A DNA stretch of 64,000 nt from Prunella strophiata (GCA_036583965.1 JAZBQD010000027.1:18775001-18839000), one strand, 5' to 3'; positions 44,201 to 54,783 are shown, counted from the stretch's first letter. A program made the numbers and translations. The notes: generated by a model from the letters alone, not told the origin.

Positions 44201-46900
44201 CGTGACCGACTGAAGCGCTGACTTCAGTCAAGCGTGAGCTCTTGGCAAAGGGGCCCATCCTAACAGCTGGAATGTCCCGCACACCATTCACAGGGAACAT
44301 GCTTATGGCCCACAGCCTAATGCAGCCAAGCTCCCCAGTCCTCCCCTGAGCCTCTCAGATGCTCAGGCTCACATCTGTGCACTCTGAATGCAAGATGGCA
44401 GTAGCCTCAGGCCTGGGCTCATGGCAGAGCCTTGATACACCCAACAGGGCCAAGGACACTCCTCACAGGAACAGGAAAAGCAGGAACTGAGCAGTTCCTG
44501 CTCAGGGAACATCCAGCTCAATCTACGTGAGAATGATCAAAGTACCATTAACTATGTGCCAAAGCTTGGGCATGTCCACACATCATTCAGCACAGAGCTG
44601 AACTCCTGCACAGACCTGCACTTGACAGGTCAGGCTCAGCCCGAGCCATCACACCCTGTGAGGCTCCCCCTCCTCAGCAGAGCCCTGCCATGGACAGCCT
44701 GTGCACACACTCTGTAAAACCCAAAAAACTAACACGTCCTGGGCTAGGTCTTGATTAAAGCAGGTCAAGCTCAAATACTTCACCTCATGCTCCCCACAGG
44801 CTGCAAGTTCATGTCATTGGTTACTGCAGCTCAGCTGACCTGTGATTAAGAAATCTTTAAGCAGAATTAATTCAGTCATGTCTGAGCCCTAAATTGCTAC
44901 AGACAGGTCACAGAAATCCCTACTACTACCCAAAATAACTATACTGGGAAGTTCCACTTACTGATTCCAATATTCACTACTTATAAAGAGCCAAACTATA
45001 AATTGATTGAAGAAACCCCCAAAATATTACTCAAAATCTGAACAATAAAAAATAAAATGTATGACTGATCTTTTTTAGAGACAGCATGCAACCTACCAAC
45101 CTAAAAAACAAGGTGTTTCAATATGCTGTATAGAGAAAGAAAAAAAAGATCTGAATAGCAGAATACTGTTAGGCTGGCTTCTGTTCTTGGTTGCTGCTTT
45201 TTCTTATTATTTAGAAAGCTAAAAACTCTGAATGCCTTCATACCTACTCTTTAACCTGACATGGATGAGAGGCAAGAAGAAATAACAGTAGAGAAAGAAA
45301 AATAATATTTTTAAAACACAGCTATACTACATTTATAATTGGCTGTACATTAGCAAGTGCATATGGTTAATGAAATTTTCATATAAATATACAATGTATA
45401 ATAATTAGGCAATGGATACTTATGATACATTTACACAATTCACACAGAACTACAGACAATATGTTGTCCAGACTGGCAACCAGAAGTGGAATCTACAACC
45501 TGAGTTTTCATACTCTATAACCAGGAAGGTTTTTTATGGTGCCTCATACCCCAGGAAGTGGCATGCAGAATTAAGAGTCAGTTTTGAATCAGTACTGAAC
45601 AATTCTTTACTTTTTAAAAAAGCCTTAATATATACAGTCATTTTCCTACTGCAGGTTTCTTAGCATTTTACATGGAAAATAAATACATTCTGATCCACAG
45701 AAGTGGATAAACAGAAGTGCTCTTAGCAAAGGCAGTTTGCCCATCAGAGATAGCAAGTGCTAGAACTGCTTTCCTAATCACTGTCCAACACTATGGGCAC
45801 TGTACTATGTGCAAATACAAAGGACTTTGTTTTCAATAGATATTCCTCCTTAAAGCACATGAACAACTTTTTGAGTGCCAGAGACATGGTATATCCACTT
45901 CAGCTGGACTTTTTACTAGCAATATGTGAGGTTACCACATCTCTGCTAAATAAAAACCCATGTATGATGGTTTGAAAGCTGGGCCATCATGCACTTCAGT
46001 GTATCTGAGAGATGCTGCAAGAGCATATAAAGCTTTTTAAACATCACTCTGCTTTTAAGGCTGAAAAACACAGCTAAAGCTACTTACAATTCTACTTTGG
46101 CTGTCATTTATTATGTATCATATGGACACCCATCTCCTCAATCCTGCATGATGTACAATGAGCAAGAATTGTTTAGCTGAAAAACTGATTATTACTTCAA
46201 GCCTACTATTTTAGATTATAAACAACGATACAAACTCCTTAATCGCTCAGGATTAGTTGGATTAACAATTTCTCACTTAAACATAAGTGCATCGTTTGTA
46301 GGACAAGCAGGCATTCAGCTGTTGCAAACAGAAGCCTGCCTGCCTTGTTCACATCTGCTTGCCACTTTACTTCCAGAGAACCCATCAAAGGATGAAGCAT
46401 ATGGCCTCGATATTGTTAGTGTTTGTAAATCACATGCACACTAAGCACAGCAGAAATACATTCCAGTGGAAGTACAAACATACCTTCTGCAAGGCACCAC
46501 TCATGTAAACCATCACAGCACAACAGGAAGACAGACAGATAAAGAAGAATTCCCAAGAAAACCCACAGTGGTTCTGAATTTTTAATTGTTTCTCCAGGTT
46601 ATAGCTCTGTTGGATTAGTGGTTTAATGCTGAGATAAAACCAGCATCAGACTATCAAATCATGTATTTGTCTTGCTATGTGTCCCAACAGGCCAATACTG
46701 ACATCTGGTACACAAAGTTAACTGTAGACCTAACAGCATGATTTATTTTTTTATTCTTAGGTAGAGTTGCAAAGCAATTATCCATTCACAAAGGAATAGC
46801 ATGAAATAAACTGTCACTTAGCTTTATACTTCTACTATATGCCAGACAAGGGCATTCCTCCTCCCCAAAAAAGTGGCTTCCTGAAGTCCCCAGCACTTGC

Positions 46901-46932
<32 letters not shown>

Positions 46933-49900
46933 CCCAAAAAAAAAAAAAAAAAAAGGCAGCAAGTTTTATATCTTTCCTACAAACAAGTGGGAATAGAAGA
47001 AGAAACCTATCAAGGAAAGAAGTTACAGCTGTGCACACAGGCTGAAACGGGGCCATGATCAAATGAGCCCTGCAAGAACAATGTGATCACAAAGTAAACA
47101 AAGTTTACTAGCAATTCCTTATTCATGTAAAGTTTTAACAGCTGAGAAATGTGCTAGCAAGAGAAAGGCACATAAAGCTAGAGAGCTTTAGCTTCTTGAT
47201 ATATAACCTATTTCAATAATCCTGGAATTATTTTCTTTGATTAGCTAATTAGTTTCTCAAAACCATTGTCATTTGATTTCAGAGGCTGCTTAGCCTACCC
47301 AATTCGTTTGAGTCAGGATGTAAAACTTTAATCTTCTGTTGCTCTATCACTGTCTTATCAAAAACAGCATCATGAGATGTTCAAATATCATAATAAAAGT
47401 TCACTGTTCCCAGAAAAAGAGCACTAGGATAGACTGCATACCTTGCTGGGCAATTCCTTAGCTTTCTCAGCAAGTTGTACATAAAACTGAAAACTTGAAT
47501 ACCTTGCTACATACCCTTGGGATTTTTTTGCCCTGTAACACAGCTGCTGGCAACTGTTCATCCTTGCATTATTTATCAAGCTTCCTTGATTCTTTTCTGG
47601 AAGAAATGACAAAACACTTTAATCTTCTTCAGGATGCACAGAGGTCACTTTTTCTTTGAGTAGCAGACCAGGAGAAAAGTCTGTTCAATTCTCAAAATCA
47701 TAAGATGGCCTCAGTTGGAAGGGACCCTTAAAGATCATCTGGCTCCCAGTTCTTCAACCACATTGCTCAACCCATCCAACCTGTCCTTGAACAATTTTAG
47801 GGATGGGGAATCCAACTTTTCCTGGGCAATCTGTTCCAGTGTCACACCACCCTCATAGTGAAGAATTTCTTCCATCTATTCTACATGCACACCCTTTCAG
47901 TTTGAACCCTTGTCCTATCACTCTGAGCCCTTGTAAAAAGTCCCCCTCCAGCTTTCCTGTAGGCCCCCTTTATGGAGTGGAAGGTGTTCTAAGGTCCTTC
48001 CAAAGCCTTCTCTTCTCCAAGCTGAACAACCTCAGCTCTCTCAGCCAGTGTTCACAGGAGACATGCTCCATGCCCTTGATCTCTTTGTGATCCTTCTCTG
48101 GACTCAATCCAGCAGGTCCACGTTTTTCTTGTGCTGGGGGCCTCAGAGCTGGGTGCAGTACTCCAGTGGGGTCTCACAAAAGTGGAATGGCCCTGTGCTT
48201 TAGTTTTTTTCCAATACTATCAAGGGTGTCCATAGAAGCCAAAGTGAGTTGGTACCAACCATGAAGTAGAAAAATAATCCGCCTAAAGTAGATTGAAGGA
48301 ACACTTGTGAAGGTAGTGGCTTTTTCTAATTAAGGTGAGGAATGAAGAAACAGCTCAGGCATGAGACACAGCAAATTCACAGAAAATATTTTCAGGACTT
48401 CAATTCTAGATTATGCTTTTCCTCACATTATAACAGACAACTGAGTATTCTGATGTCCCAGGTATCACAGTCTAGAACCCTTTTTCATGTAGGGCATTAA
48501 ATTACACACTAGTAGAATAGTTTCAGTGAACTACAGGTTAACTAAAAGCTTCTCTGCCAGGAGCGTTTTGAGAACTCAGCCTGATAAAATCTGATCAGTC
48601 CCGGATGCCACAGCACATAGAATCACAGATGTCAGAAGGAAAATAGGTACAAGCAGGTTCAGAAAGGAAGACTGAGATGGGAGGTGTCCAGTCACATCAC
48701 CTAGATCTATGTGCTGGAATCAAGTGATGCATCTCCTTCAGGTCTCTGCATATTCTTCAACTGCTCTTGAGCTACTCAGACCTGGAGCTAATAAGATAGC
48801 AGCAAAGATAGTGAAAAAGAAAGCAGACTTAGGAAAATGGTGCAGATACTTCAAAAGGTAGCTTCTCTTTTTCAGTTTTCACAGAATAATCTTGTTTTTT
48901 CTTAAGCATCAGGGTACAGTAAATGTGATAAAAGAAAAATTATATTTCATCTTTCACTTTACAGTCTTTCTTTTGCCAGGATTCAAAATTTCTTCCTCAA
49001 AGGAAAAAGTTACTGACTAAAGCTAAGCTCAAGGCAGAATGTCTGGTATTTGACATCCAATCCTTGTTTGGGATGTGCCAAATCTAGAGATTCCTCCAGT
49101 CCACTAAAAAAAACAAGAAAATGCAATACTTCATGTCTAAATGGTAAATATTTTTTCAGTGATGACATTAAAAGTATTATCCTAAAACAAATTAGTCTTT
49201 AATTGGTTTGCAGAGAAAATACAAATATGCTAGGAACTCACCTAGGCAAACAGAAGTGTATATTTTATGGATAAGTACTCATATAATCATATATTTGTTA
49301 CTTGGAAATAAAAACAAACACAATTTGATTACAGAACTGTTTACATATGTTAATGAAAATGTGTCAGTATCTCCACCAGGCTTTTATATGGCAGTCAAAA
49401 TACATCTTAGGTCCAATACATCACATTTTATACCACTTATTGTTTCAACAGTTTTGACACTTTAAATAATCCATATTAGCATGTGGAATCACTAAAAGAA
49501 TCCTTGAGTGCACTTCACAGTATTTTAAAGAGGTCAAAATTATCAACATCTATCAGAAAGAAAAAATGCAGAACTGACCACTCTATAGATTCTGAAAACA
49601 TGAGACACTAGCCTCACCGTTCTAGAAAACATTTCTACTGGAAGCTAAAGGATTAGACTGATGTGTATTTCCCAAGCTACATCTGTCATAACAAGTTTAA
49701 AACAGCAACCAGCCCACTGAGCAAGAACTGGCACTTTGGGAAATGGCTTAAATAGCACTGAGCCCTCAACTAGCAGTTCTATGCTTATGACATATTTGAA
49801 ACAGACTCAAATCAAGAACCTATTTCCTGTCACCTTCAACTTTAAGATTAAAAAAACCAAAAAAAGAAAAAAAAATAAACCATGTATTGAGAATTCCTCA

Positions 49901-50479
49901 GTATACCAGAGATTTCAGGGTATTAGTGCTATGGACAGTAAAAAGATGGGAGCACAGAGCCAGCAGTACTCTTCCAAATCTGAGTCACAAAGACAAAGGG
50001 GAAAAAGGGAGCCCACAGGGGCGCTGCCTCTGCCCAAGTCTCAGTCCTTCCCTCACAGAATATCAAACTTAGGGCTTTTCCACTCTTCTGATTGCAATTT
50101 CCACCTCATCCACATTTTTTAAAAGATTTTACTGCTTGTGTGCCTAATGCTCCATATGCAAACACATCTACTCATTCAAGTCATTACTTGTACCTAAAAG
50201 TATTACCTAGGAGACCTTCAACAAATAAAAGTCTAACACTGGAAGGGACCATGTATTTTATGTTAAGATGCAGTTGTTTTCAGCACTTTTTTAAAAACAG
50301 ACTAAACAAAAGCAAGTGTTTAAGCCCCCAAAATTCTCCAGTGGAAGAACTCATAAAGTACAGATTTGGCAGACAAGAAGCCGACACCTTTTAGAGATAA
50401 TCCAGAGAAAAACAACATTATAATGTATCTTCATTTCATGAAACCTACATAAAAACTAGGAAACCAGCTGGGAAGAAAG

Positions 50480-50522
<43 letters not shown>

Positions 50523-53500
50523 AGCAGCTCTTCCTCTTCTCATCCTACAGCAAGGATTGCTGGATTCCTCTACAAGTTTCCTACGATTGCTGCAATACCT
50601 GTGAATCATGGAATGGTTTGGGTCAGAGGGGATCTTAAAGCTGATCTCGTTCCAACCCACCCACCATGGGCAGGGACACCTCCCCTAGGCCAGGCTGCTC
50701 ACAGCCCATCCAGCCTGGCCTGGAACCTGCCAGGGACCAGGCTGCCACAGCTTCTCCAGGCAACTCTGAAGCTGCAGGGGCTTTAAGCAGAGATATCTTA
50801 GCAGACAATAAATTTGTTACAGCCAAAGTGAATAGCACAATTTGACTCCTTACTAGATCCTACACAACCTATGAGAAATTCAGAATAGTTCAGCTGGGAG
50901 AGACCTACAATAATCATCAAGTTCAGCTGCCCACCATGTCACAGCTGCCCAAATATTTGATAAATACATGGTAATTACTTGACCAAAGACTATATGTAGA
51001 TATACAAACCCAGTAAGTCCCAAGTACGGAGCACAAAACTTTTTTTTCTTTCAGTCAGCATCCCTTTCCCATACCAGAGCACTTGACTCAAAGATAAAAA
51101 TTTTAAAAAGAACCCACCATCACAAAAAACAAAAATAAACCCAAAGAAAATCCTCAATAACAACAAAAAAATCTAAACCAGAATCAAAACAAACAAACAA
51201 AAACCGAATAAAACAAAACAAGCAAAGAAAAAAAATAAAAAACCAACAAAAAAGCCAAAACCCCATCAAAAAGTCAAGCATTCCAGTAGAGGAAGCAGTC
51301 TCTGCTTCTGCCCTGGGACTGCACTTCTCAGATGACACTCCTGAGCACCTGTGCCTTGCCAGCCAGCTGCATCTGTCCCTGGATGGCATGGGGCAGATGG
51401 GCTGAGGAAGCAGACTGACTCAGGAATGAAAGCCTGGCAGCAATGCTGCACCAGGGCTGCAGGAATGTACGAGCAGGAAGCAGCATTTAAAGACTAACCA
51501 GAAAATTTCCAGGATGAAGACAGCACCCACAGCACATCCCTGTCAGAGGACACAGGTTGTTATTTAGGGCTCAGCACATGCCTCTGGCTGCCCTGTGAGC
51601 AGACACTCAGCTCAACCCCATGGCCTGACACCCAGGACTGCTGCAGCATCTCTGATGTGGCACTAGGGGTTTTGGCTGAGCAGCCATGTGTCAGCCTCAC
51701 AGCAGCCAGAGAGCCACTGCTGGTCAGATGCTCATCAAGACAGGTCCTGCCACCAGTACTTTACTTTTTTAGTTTTCTACTAGCAGGCATGTAGAAAGGA
51801 AAATCATTAGAAAAACTCTTTTTAATGATTTTTGAGCAACTTCATTCAAACTCAATGCAATGGAGCCATTAATTGAGTCACATTAAGAGAGCCTGGCTTA
51901 TCTTGAAGCACTCCATGGCTCCAATTCAACAAGTCAAATCACTCAAAAAAACCTCAGTTGCTGTGAACACCAAGGTAAAGATTATGTTGCTCTACCTCAA
52001 AACTCCAGAAAGAGCATTAATCCCAGACACCAAACAAGCAGGAAAAAAAAAAAATTTAAAAAAACCTCATAAATTATGGTATTTAATATCCTGTGTTCAA
52101 GGACAATACTCATTGAGGGAAAAAAACCATGGAATTGCATTCACAGAAATCTACTTCCTCTACTAGTCTACATTTGCATGTAGCCTTTACAGACCAAAAT
52201 AGGGCTATACTACATGATTCATTTTTATATTTCATCTAGAGGAACAAAATTACACAGAACATGTACAGTCCAAAATGTCACAGACAAGAAACAAATAAAA
52301 TAGAAGGGAACCTAATCTCTGAAACCTACAACAACTGAAAACATACAAGTTGTTTTGGTGAAGAAATCTTACTTTGACCACTCCTTTCAATGAAAAGAAC
52401 AAGCAAAGGCAATATACATGTTCTGCACAACTGAGTAAGTGCCATCTCGGGTAAACACTAAGTCCAAGAGGATTGCTCAAGGCAAATCAGAACAAAACTC
52501 TATGCAAAAGCTGAAAAATCCATCTATTTAATAAAGTTAATTATTAGACTTAATGCTGTTGAATTCATGAGATTCCCAGGAGCTGAATTTTTTGTTTAAT
52601 AAAATGAAATAAAAATACTTTTTAAAAAGTGAAACACAGACATCTACAATGTGGTTTTCCATGCCCTGACATCCCAAAGCATTTCATCTGCCCAAAAAGA
52701 CTGGTGACTGGAAGATGAAACACAGTTAAGTATCATTAAATTCTATTATTAGCTTTTCAGCAAGGCTAATTACAAGACTGCCAACCCAAAATGTCATGGA
52801 GATTGCTCTGACGTAATCATCTAGCACCCAGGAAATGAATGGAAACTACCAATCCATCTTGCTGACACATATTAGGAAAAAGACATGCTCAACATGAATA
52901 ACTGACATAATCTTTATAACTTCCTGAGGCAAACAAAAGAAATAGAATTAAAAGCAAAACAAACATCACATGCCAACATCAGAGAAACATCACCAAAAAA
53001 AAAAAAAAAAAAAAATTCCCCTTTTGAATCTCAGCACTATTTAGGGATTCAAAAGAACAAACAGGTAAATAAAGTGGTCAAGTAACTGATGTTCAAATCA
53101 AAGGAAACACAGTCAAAATGCTACATAACAGGTTTTGCCAAATGAAGAGGCTGAATCCCTTGGGAGAAAAAAAAATATTAAAGAGAGAACCAAGTCTCAA
53201 TACTAAGGCTGATCCTGACCATAAGGCTTTATATTTGATACCATCTGAAATCTCATGATGCTACAAAAGCAGAAACTGTGCCTGGGATTACCATAGCCTT
53301 ATCCTGATGAGGCTTTTTCTACTCCTATTTTGTTACATTTTCCTGAGAAATAATTATTGTGATTAAAATATAATTGCTATCTTAAAAGACCTCTTCTTAT
53401 TGCATTATTTTATTATTCTAATACTTACAGTTGATTAAAATCAACTCTTTACAAGGGTTTTCTGTATGTGTAACTGTACATGCACCTGGTAAATCTATAT

Positions 53501-54521
53501 ATAATCCATCCCCAATAGTCAAACGTTCCCCTCTAGGTCTTTCCTCCTCAGTATGGTGAGGGATCACTGAATGATGCTAATGCCCTCGTTATCTGACAAC
53601 ACAAAGAGTACCTTCAACAGCTTGAAAGGAATCTCACTGCTTTTCCAAAAAGCTTTCTCTTAGCTGTTTTCCAAAAAAAAGATCCCCATAGAAAATCGAT
53701 TAAATAAATCACTTTTGAGACACACCTGTTTAAAACTGATTGACAGAAGATCATGTTCAATTAGAGACACGGGTTTCGTTTGCACACACATCAGTAACTG
53801 TGACATATGGAGACAACTAAATCAAGTAAAACTGCTCCCTGCCCCTTGCACGTACCAGTTGACTTTTAGAAAACAAAACTGACAGGGGGGTTTTCTAATT
53901 AGTATCGGGTGACACATCAGTAAGTGGTTCCTGAAACCCGGGTTTCCCTCAGGTTGCCCATCTATCTGCAAGCGACACGCGTTTCGAAAAAGAAAAGATA
54001 ATTTTTTACCAAAAGGAGTCGCACGGGGCTGGAAATACAGGCACTGGCAGTTACATAAACCGGTGCTAAAAATAAACTTGAGCGGCGCGGTGGGCACGGT
54101 GGGGCAGGGGCTGGGGGCGGCAGCGCTGCCCGCGGGGCCCCGGGCCGGGCCGCAGTCGGGGAACGCGGAGGGTCCCTGCCCGCGGGGCCGGCCCGCAGCC
54201 GCCCGCCGGCGGCACTGCTCCGGCCGGGACCGCGGCACTGCTCCGGCCCAACAAGTCACGGGAGTGCGGGCACGGGCGGCCCCTGCTTACCACCAGCACG
54301 GGCACGCCTGCGGTCAGCGAGTAGAGGAGCACCGGCGGCACGGCGCTGCGGTCCTCTGGGCCCGGGTAGGGCTTTCGGTACGCGCCCTCGTAGCAGAAGA
54401 AGCCTTGCACGTTGACGGTGAAGGTGTCCGTGTACTCGAAGTAATAAGCCAGCATCACGGTCCCTGCCATGATCACCATCTGGAAGTAAAGCATGCTGGT
54501 GAGCGGAGAGGGCACTCGCAT
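11243..54521 (-). CDS. PLPPR5: PLPPR5, phospholipid phosphatase-related protein 5 (six coding exons, complete)
   Basis: The CDS joins 54521-54291, 32761-32629, 30404-30154, 21351-21175, 19693-19574 and 11275-11243 into 314 residues. Every intron has GT...AG ends and the phases agree (0, 1, 0, 0, 0). I recognise the protein as PLPPR5 from near-identity to the mammalian sequence as I recall it. Six hydrophobic segments lie near residues 10-28, 63-90, 118-139, 195-212, 219-237 and 249-269. The family is known from neuronal plasma membrane, where it promotes filopodia and neurite growth; it is related to lipid phosphate phosphatases but is considered inactive. The sequence supports inactivity. 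Motif C1 (KxxxxxxRP) has Gln139 and Ala146 for Lys and Arg, C2 (PSGH) reads PSKE with Glu193 for His, and C3 (SRxxxxxHxxxD) has Asn238 for Ser and Asn245 for His. Asn156-Tyr-Thr is a possible glycosylation site in the loop after segment 3. The length fits the shorter mammalian isoform (316 residues, from memory). Confidence 0.96.
11276..19573 (-). other. PLPPR5 intron 5
   Basis: An 8,298-bp intron with GTAATG donor and CTCGTAG acceptor. It contains a 14-bp A run (12896-12909) and a GC-richer patch near 14440-14660 that gives chance frames on both strands. No other feature was recognised. Confidence 0.9.
19574..19693 (-). CDS. PLPPR5: PLPPR5 coding exon 5 (residues 265-304)
   Basis: The 120-nt exon has a TTCTAG acceptor (AG at 19695-19694) and a GTAATG donor (19573-19568), phase 0 at both ends. 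It encodes the end of membrane segment 6 (VVCVV) and the cytoplasmic tail, with NNFRGRQPEHEHSHLDN and then MPMISIPRVESPLEK. Beyond the donor there is no second GT for at least 40 nt, so no extended exon form is likely. This matters because a longer mammalian isoform carries five extra residues at this junction. Confidence 0.93.
19694..21174 (-). other. PLPPR5 intron 4
   Basis: A 1,481-bp intron, the shortest of the gene, with GTAAGT donor and TTCTAG acceptor. It holds copy 1 of the 23-bp repeat. Overlapping frames on both strands at 20285-20596 are not family-like. Confidence 0.93.
20518..20540. repeat. 23-bp direct repeat, copy 1 (intron 4)
   Basis: A 23-bp string, starting TAGTACTATTAC and ending GCTGCCAGG, recurs without mismatch at 21732-21754. 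This copy lies in intron 4 of PLPPR5, between exons 5 and 4. Flanking bases do not match between copies. Confidence 0.95.
21175..21351 (-). CDS. PLPPR5: PLPPR5 coding exon 4 (residues 206-264)
   Basis: The 177-nt exon lies between a TTTTCAG acceptor (AG at 21353-21352) and a GTAAGT donor (21174-21169), phase 0 at both ends. It encodes MYITNTVKARGTRL, membrane segment 5 (residues about 219-237), the degenerate C3 motif NRVAEYRNHWSD (residues 238-249) and most of segment 6. Only Arg239 and Asp249 of the C3 catalytic positions remain. A perfect 23-bp direct repeat flanks the exon within its two introns (see separate entries). Confidence 0.96.
21732..21754. repeat. 23-bp direct repeat, copy 2 (intron 3)
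   Basis: This is the second perfect copy of the string at 20518-20540, in the same orientation, on the other side of exon 4. The two copies are 1,214 bp apart, start to start. Confidence 0.95.
29111..29157. repeat. Imperfect CA/TA-rich microsatellite
   Basis: Interrupted CACACACA, CATATA and TACACATACACACAC units in PLPPR5 intron 3. Confidence 0.75.
30154..30404 (-). CDS. PLPPR5: PLPPR5 coding exon 3 (Gly122 to residue 205)
   Basis: The 251-nt exon lies between a TTTAG acceptor (AG at 30406-30405) and a GTAAGT donor (30153-30148); the first two bases complete Gly122. It encodes most of membrane segment 3 (IYAFGLFATDIFVNAGQ), the degenerate C1 region (VVTGNLAPHFL), and a loop with cysteines and the N-Y-T sequon. 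It then gives the degenerate C2 motif FPSKEAALS and the start of segment 4. The loop sequence SSVHACTGNPD differs from the mammalian SGEEACTGNPD as I remember it, while both flanks are conserved. Confidence 0.96.
30405..32628 (-). other. PLPPR5 intron 2
   Basis: A 2,224-bp intron with GTACGA donor and TTTAG acceptor, the only phase-1 intron of the gene. No repeat or other gene was recognised; a GC-richer patch lies at about 31500-32040. Confidence 0.93.
32629..32761 (-). CDS. PLPPR5: PLPPR5 coding exon 2 (residues 78-121 plus first base of Gly122)
   Basis: The 133-nt exon follows a CCTAAG acceptor (AG at 32763-32762) and ends at a GTACGA donor (32628-32623), phase 1. The reading is IIVGETAVFCLQLATKDFEN followed by QEKTILTGDCCYINPLVRRT and IRFL. 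It completes membrane segment 2, then gives the cytoplasmic loop and the start of segment 3. No single long open frame covers this exon because it is short. I found it by expecting the family residues that follow exon 1; joining it restores an uninterrupted frame into exon 3, which confirms both boundaries. Confidence 0.94.
36629..36666. repeat. 19-bp tandem duplication
   Basis: CCTCCCCTGGTGTCTCCTA is followed at once by a second copy with one G-to-A change. It lies in PLPPR5 intron 1 and looks like a local slippage duplication. Confidence 0.95.
38925..39664. repeat. 67-bp minisatellite, 11 tandem units, in PLPPR5 intron 1
   Basis: The string GAGCTCTGCATTCAGCC recurs at 38941, 39008, 39075, 39142, 39209, 39276, 39343, 39410, 39477 and 39544, exactly 67 bp apart. 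An eleventh unit (CTCTGCATTCAGCC at 39604) has lost 10 bp. Units differ at a few sites only: CACTGCAG or CATTGCAG, CTGCCCTCC or CTGCTGTCC, ACTGAG or ACCGAG, and the middle two bases of a CANNTG core. The array is GC-rich relative to the intron. Short frames recur every 67 bp on both strands, but because 67 is not a multiple of three they shift frame each unit and are not coding repeats. Confidence 0.98.
42616..42645. repeat. 15-bp tandem duplication
   Basis: TTTCTTTATGGTGGG is followed by TTTCTCTATGGTGGG, one mismatch, in PLPPR5 intron 1. Confidence 0.95.
43879..43914. repeat. 14-bp direct repeat with 8-bp spacer
   Basis: CAATACCAAGATAA occurs at 43879 and again at 43901 in PLPPR5 intron 1. 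Confidence 0.9.
46906..46954. repeat. Poly-A tract, 27 A, CCC, 19 A
   Basis: A plus-strand homopolymer of 27 A, three C, then 19 A in PLPPR5 intron 1. I could not identify a retroposon to its left. In the transcript it would be poly-U. Confidence 0.97.
47695..48200 (-). mobile_element. CR1 LINE fragment, 3' end at 47695
   Basis: Read on plus it starts AATCATAAGATGGCCTCAG then TTGGAAGGGACCCTTAAAG, the reverse complement of the CR1 3' end. It continues with recognisable CR1 tail pieces, including CATCCAACCTGTCCTTGAAC, TTCTCTTCTCCAAGCTGAAC and GGGTGCAGTACTCCAG. It is a 5'-truncated copy of about 0.5 kb in PLPPR5 intron 1, in the same orientation as the gene. Frames across it are broken. Confidence 0.9.
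50479..50520. repeat. Poly-A tract, 42 A
   Basis: An uninterrupted run of 42 A on plus, the longest homopolymer of the window, in PLPPR5 intron 1 and 83 bp before a CR1 fragment. Its length in the assembly may be inexact, as for any long homopolymer. Confidence 0.97.
50604..50775 (-). mobile_element. Short CR1 LINE 3'-end fragment
   Basis: Plus-strand reading AATCATGGAATGGTTTGGGT, then GATCTTAAAGCTGATCTCG and TTCCAACCCACCCACCATGG, is the typical reverse complement of a CR1 tail. It is about 170 bp, heavily 5' truncated, and lies 83 bp beyond a 42-bp poly-A run. It is in PLPPR5 intron 1. Confidence 0.88.
50878..50990 (-). mobile_element. Possible degraded CR1 fragment
   Basis: Plus-strand reading CAGAATAGTTCAGCTGGGAG then AGACCTACAATAATCATCAAG resembles a diverged CR1 3' end (usual form: tca-ggttggaa-gacct-aagatcatc-agt). 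It lies about 100 bp beyond the clearer copy at 50604. Similarity fades quickly. Confidence 0.45.
51105..51270. repeat. A-rich low-complexity stretch (AAAAC/AAACA type)
   Basis: About 165 bp of irregular AAAAC, ACAAA and AATAA units on plus. Its minus-strand frame gives a Phe/Leu/Cys-rich hydrophobic peptide that is a composition artefact. Confidence 0.85.
52995..53015. repeat. Poly-A tract, 21 A
   Basis: An uninterrupted run of 21 A on plus in PLPPR5 intron 1. No flanking retroposon was recognised. Confidence 0.97.
54291..54521 (-). CDS. PLPPR5: PLPPR5 coding exon 1 (residues 1-77)
   Basis: The exon starts at the ATG at 54521-54519 and ends at a GTAAGC donor at 54290-54285, phase 0. It encodes MRVPSPLTSMLYF, the first membrane segment, the extracellular stretch with YRKPYPGPED, and the first half of segment 2 (ending AGVPVLV). 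This start gives an N-terminus two residues shorter than the mammalian one as I recall it, with LTS shared just before MLYF. The start context is weak (T at -3, C at +4), and Met10 is a possible alternative in-frame start. The exon lies inside the CpG island, so its codons are much more GC-rich than those of the other exons. Frames on the opposite strand and in other phases here are long only because of the GC content. Confidence 0.95.
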
Positions 54522-54762
54522 GTACGTGGGCTCCGGCGGCCGCGGCAGCCCCTCTCCCCGGCGGCGCGCTCCGCCCGCTCCCCGGCGGCATCCACCGCGG
54601 GCGGGGGCGGCTCAGCGGCGCCCGGGAGCGCGGTCAGCCCGGCGGGGAGCGCGGCCAGGACAGGGCAGGACAGCGGGGCCCGGCCCGCCGCTCCGGCAGC
54701 GGCTCCAGCGCGGGCACCGGCTCGTGCGGCGGGCGGGCGGAGCGCGGCGGCGGCAGGGGCGG

Positions 54763-54783
54763 CCCCGCCCCGCCCCGCCCCGG
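54763..54783. promoter_or_regulatory. Cluster of GC boxes upstream of PLPPR5
   Basis: Tandem CCCCGCCCC-type motifs, the usual Sp/KLF binding core, lie about 245-260 bp upstream of the PLPPR5 ATG inside the CpG island. Their position suits a TATA-less promoter, but the transcription start cannot be seen. Confidence 0.5.

Larger units (their letters stand above)
32762..54290 (-). other. PLPPR5 intron 1
   Basis: A 21,529-bp intron with GTAAGC donor and CCTAAG acceptor. It carries the 67-bp minisatellite, CR1 fragments, poly-A tracts and small duplications listed separately. A GC-richer patch at 44030-44720 has no recognised content. A long first intron often holds regulatory elements, but none can be named without comparison. 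Confidence 0.92.

Noticed and set aside
47803..48090. 95-codon plus-strand frame
   Set aside because: It lies wholly inside the CR1 fragment, antisense to the element.
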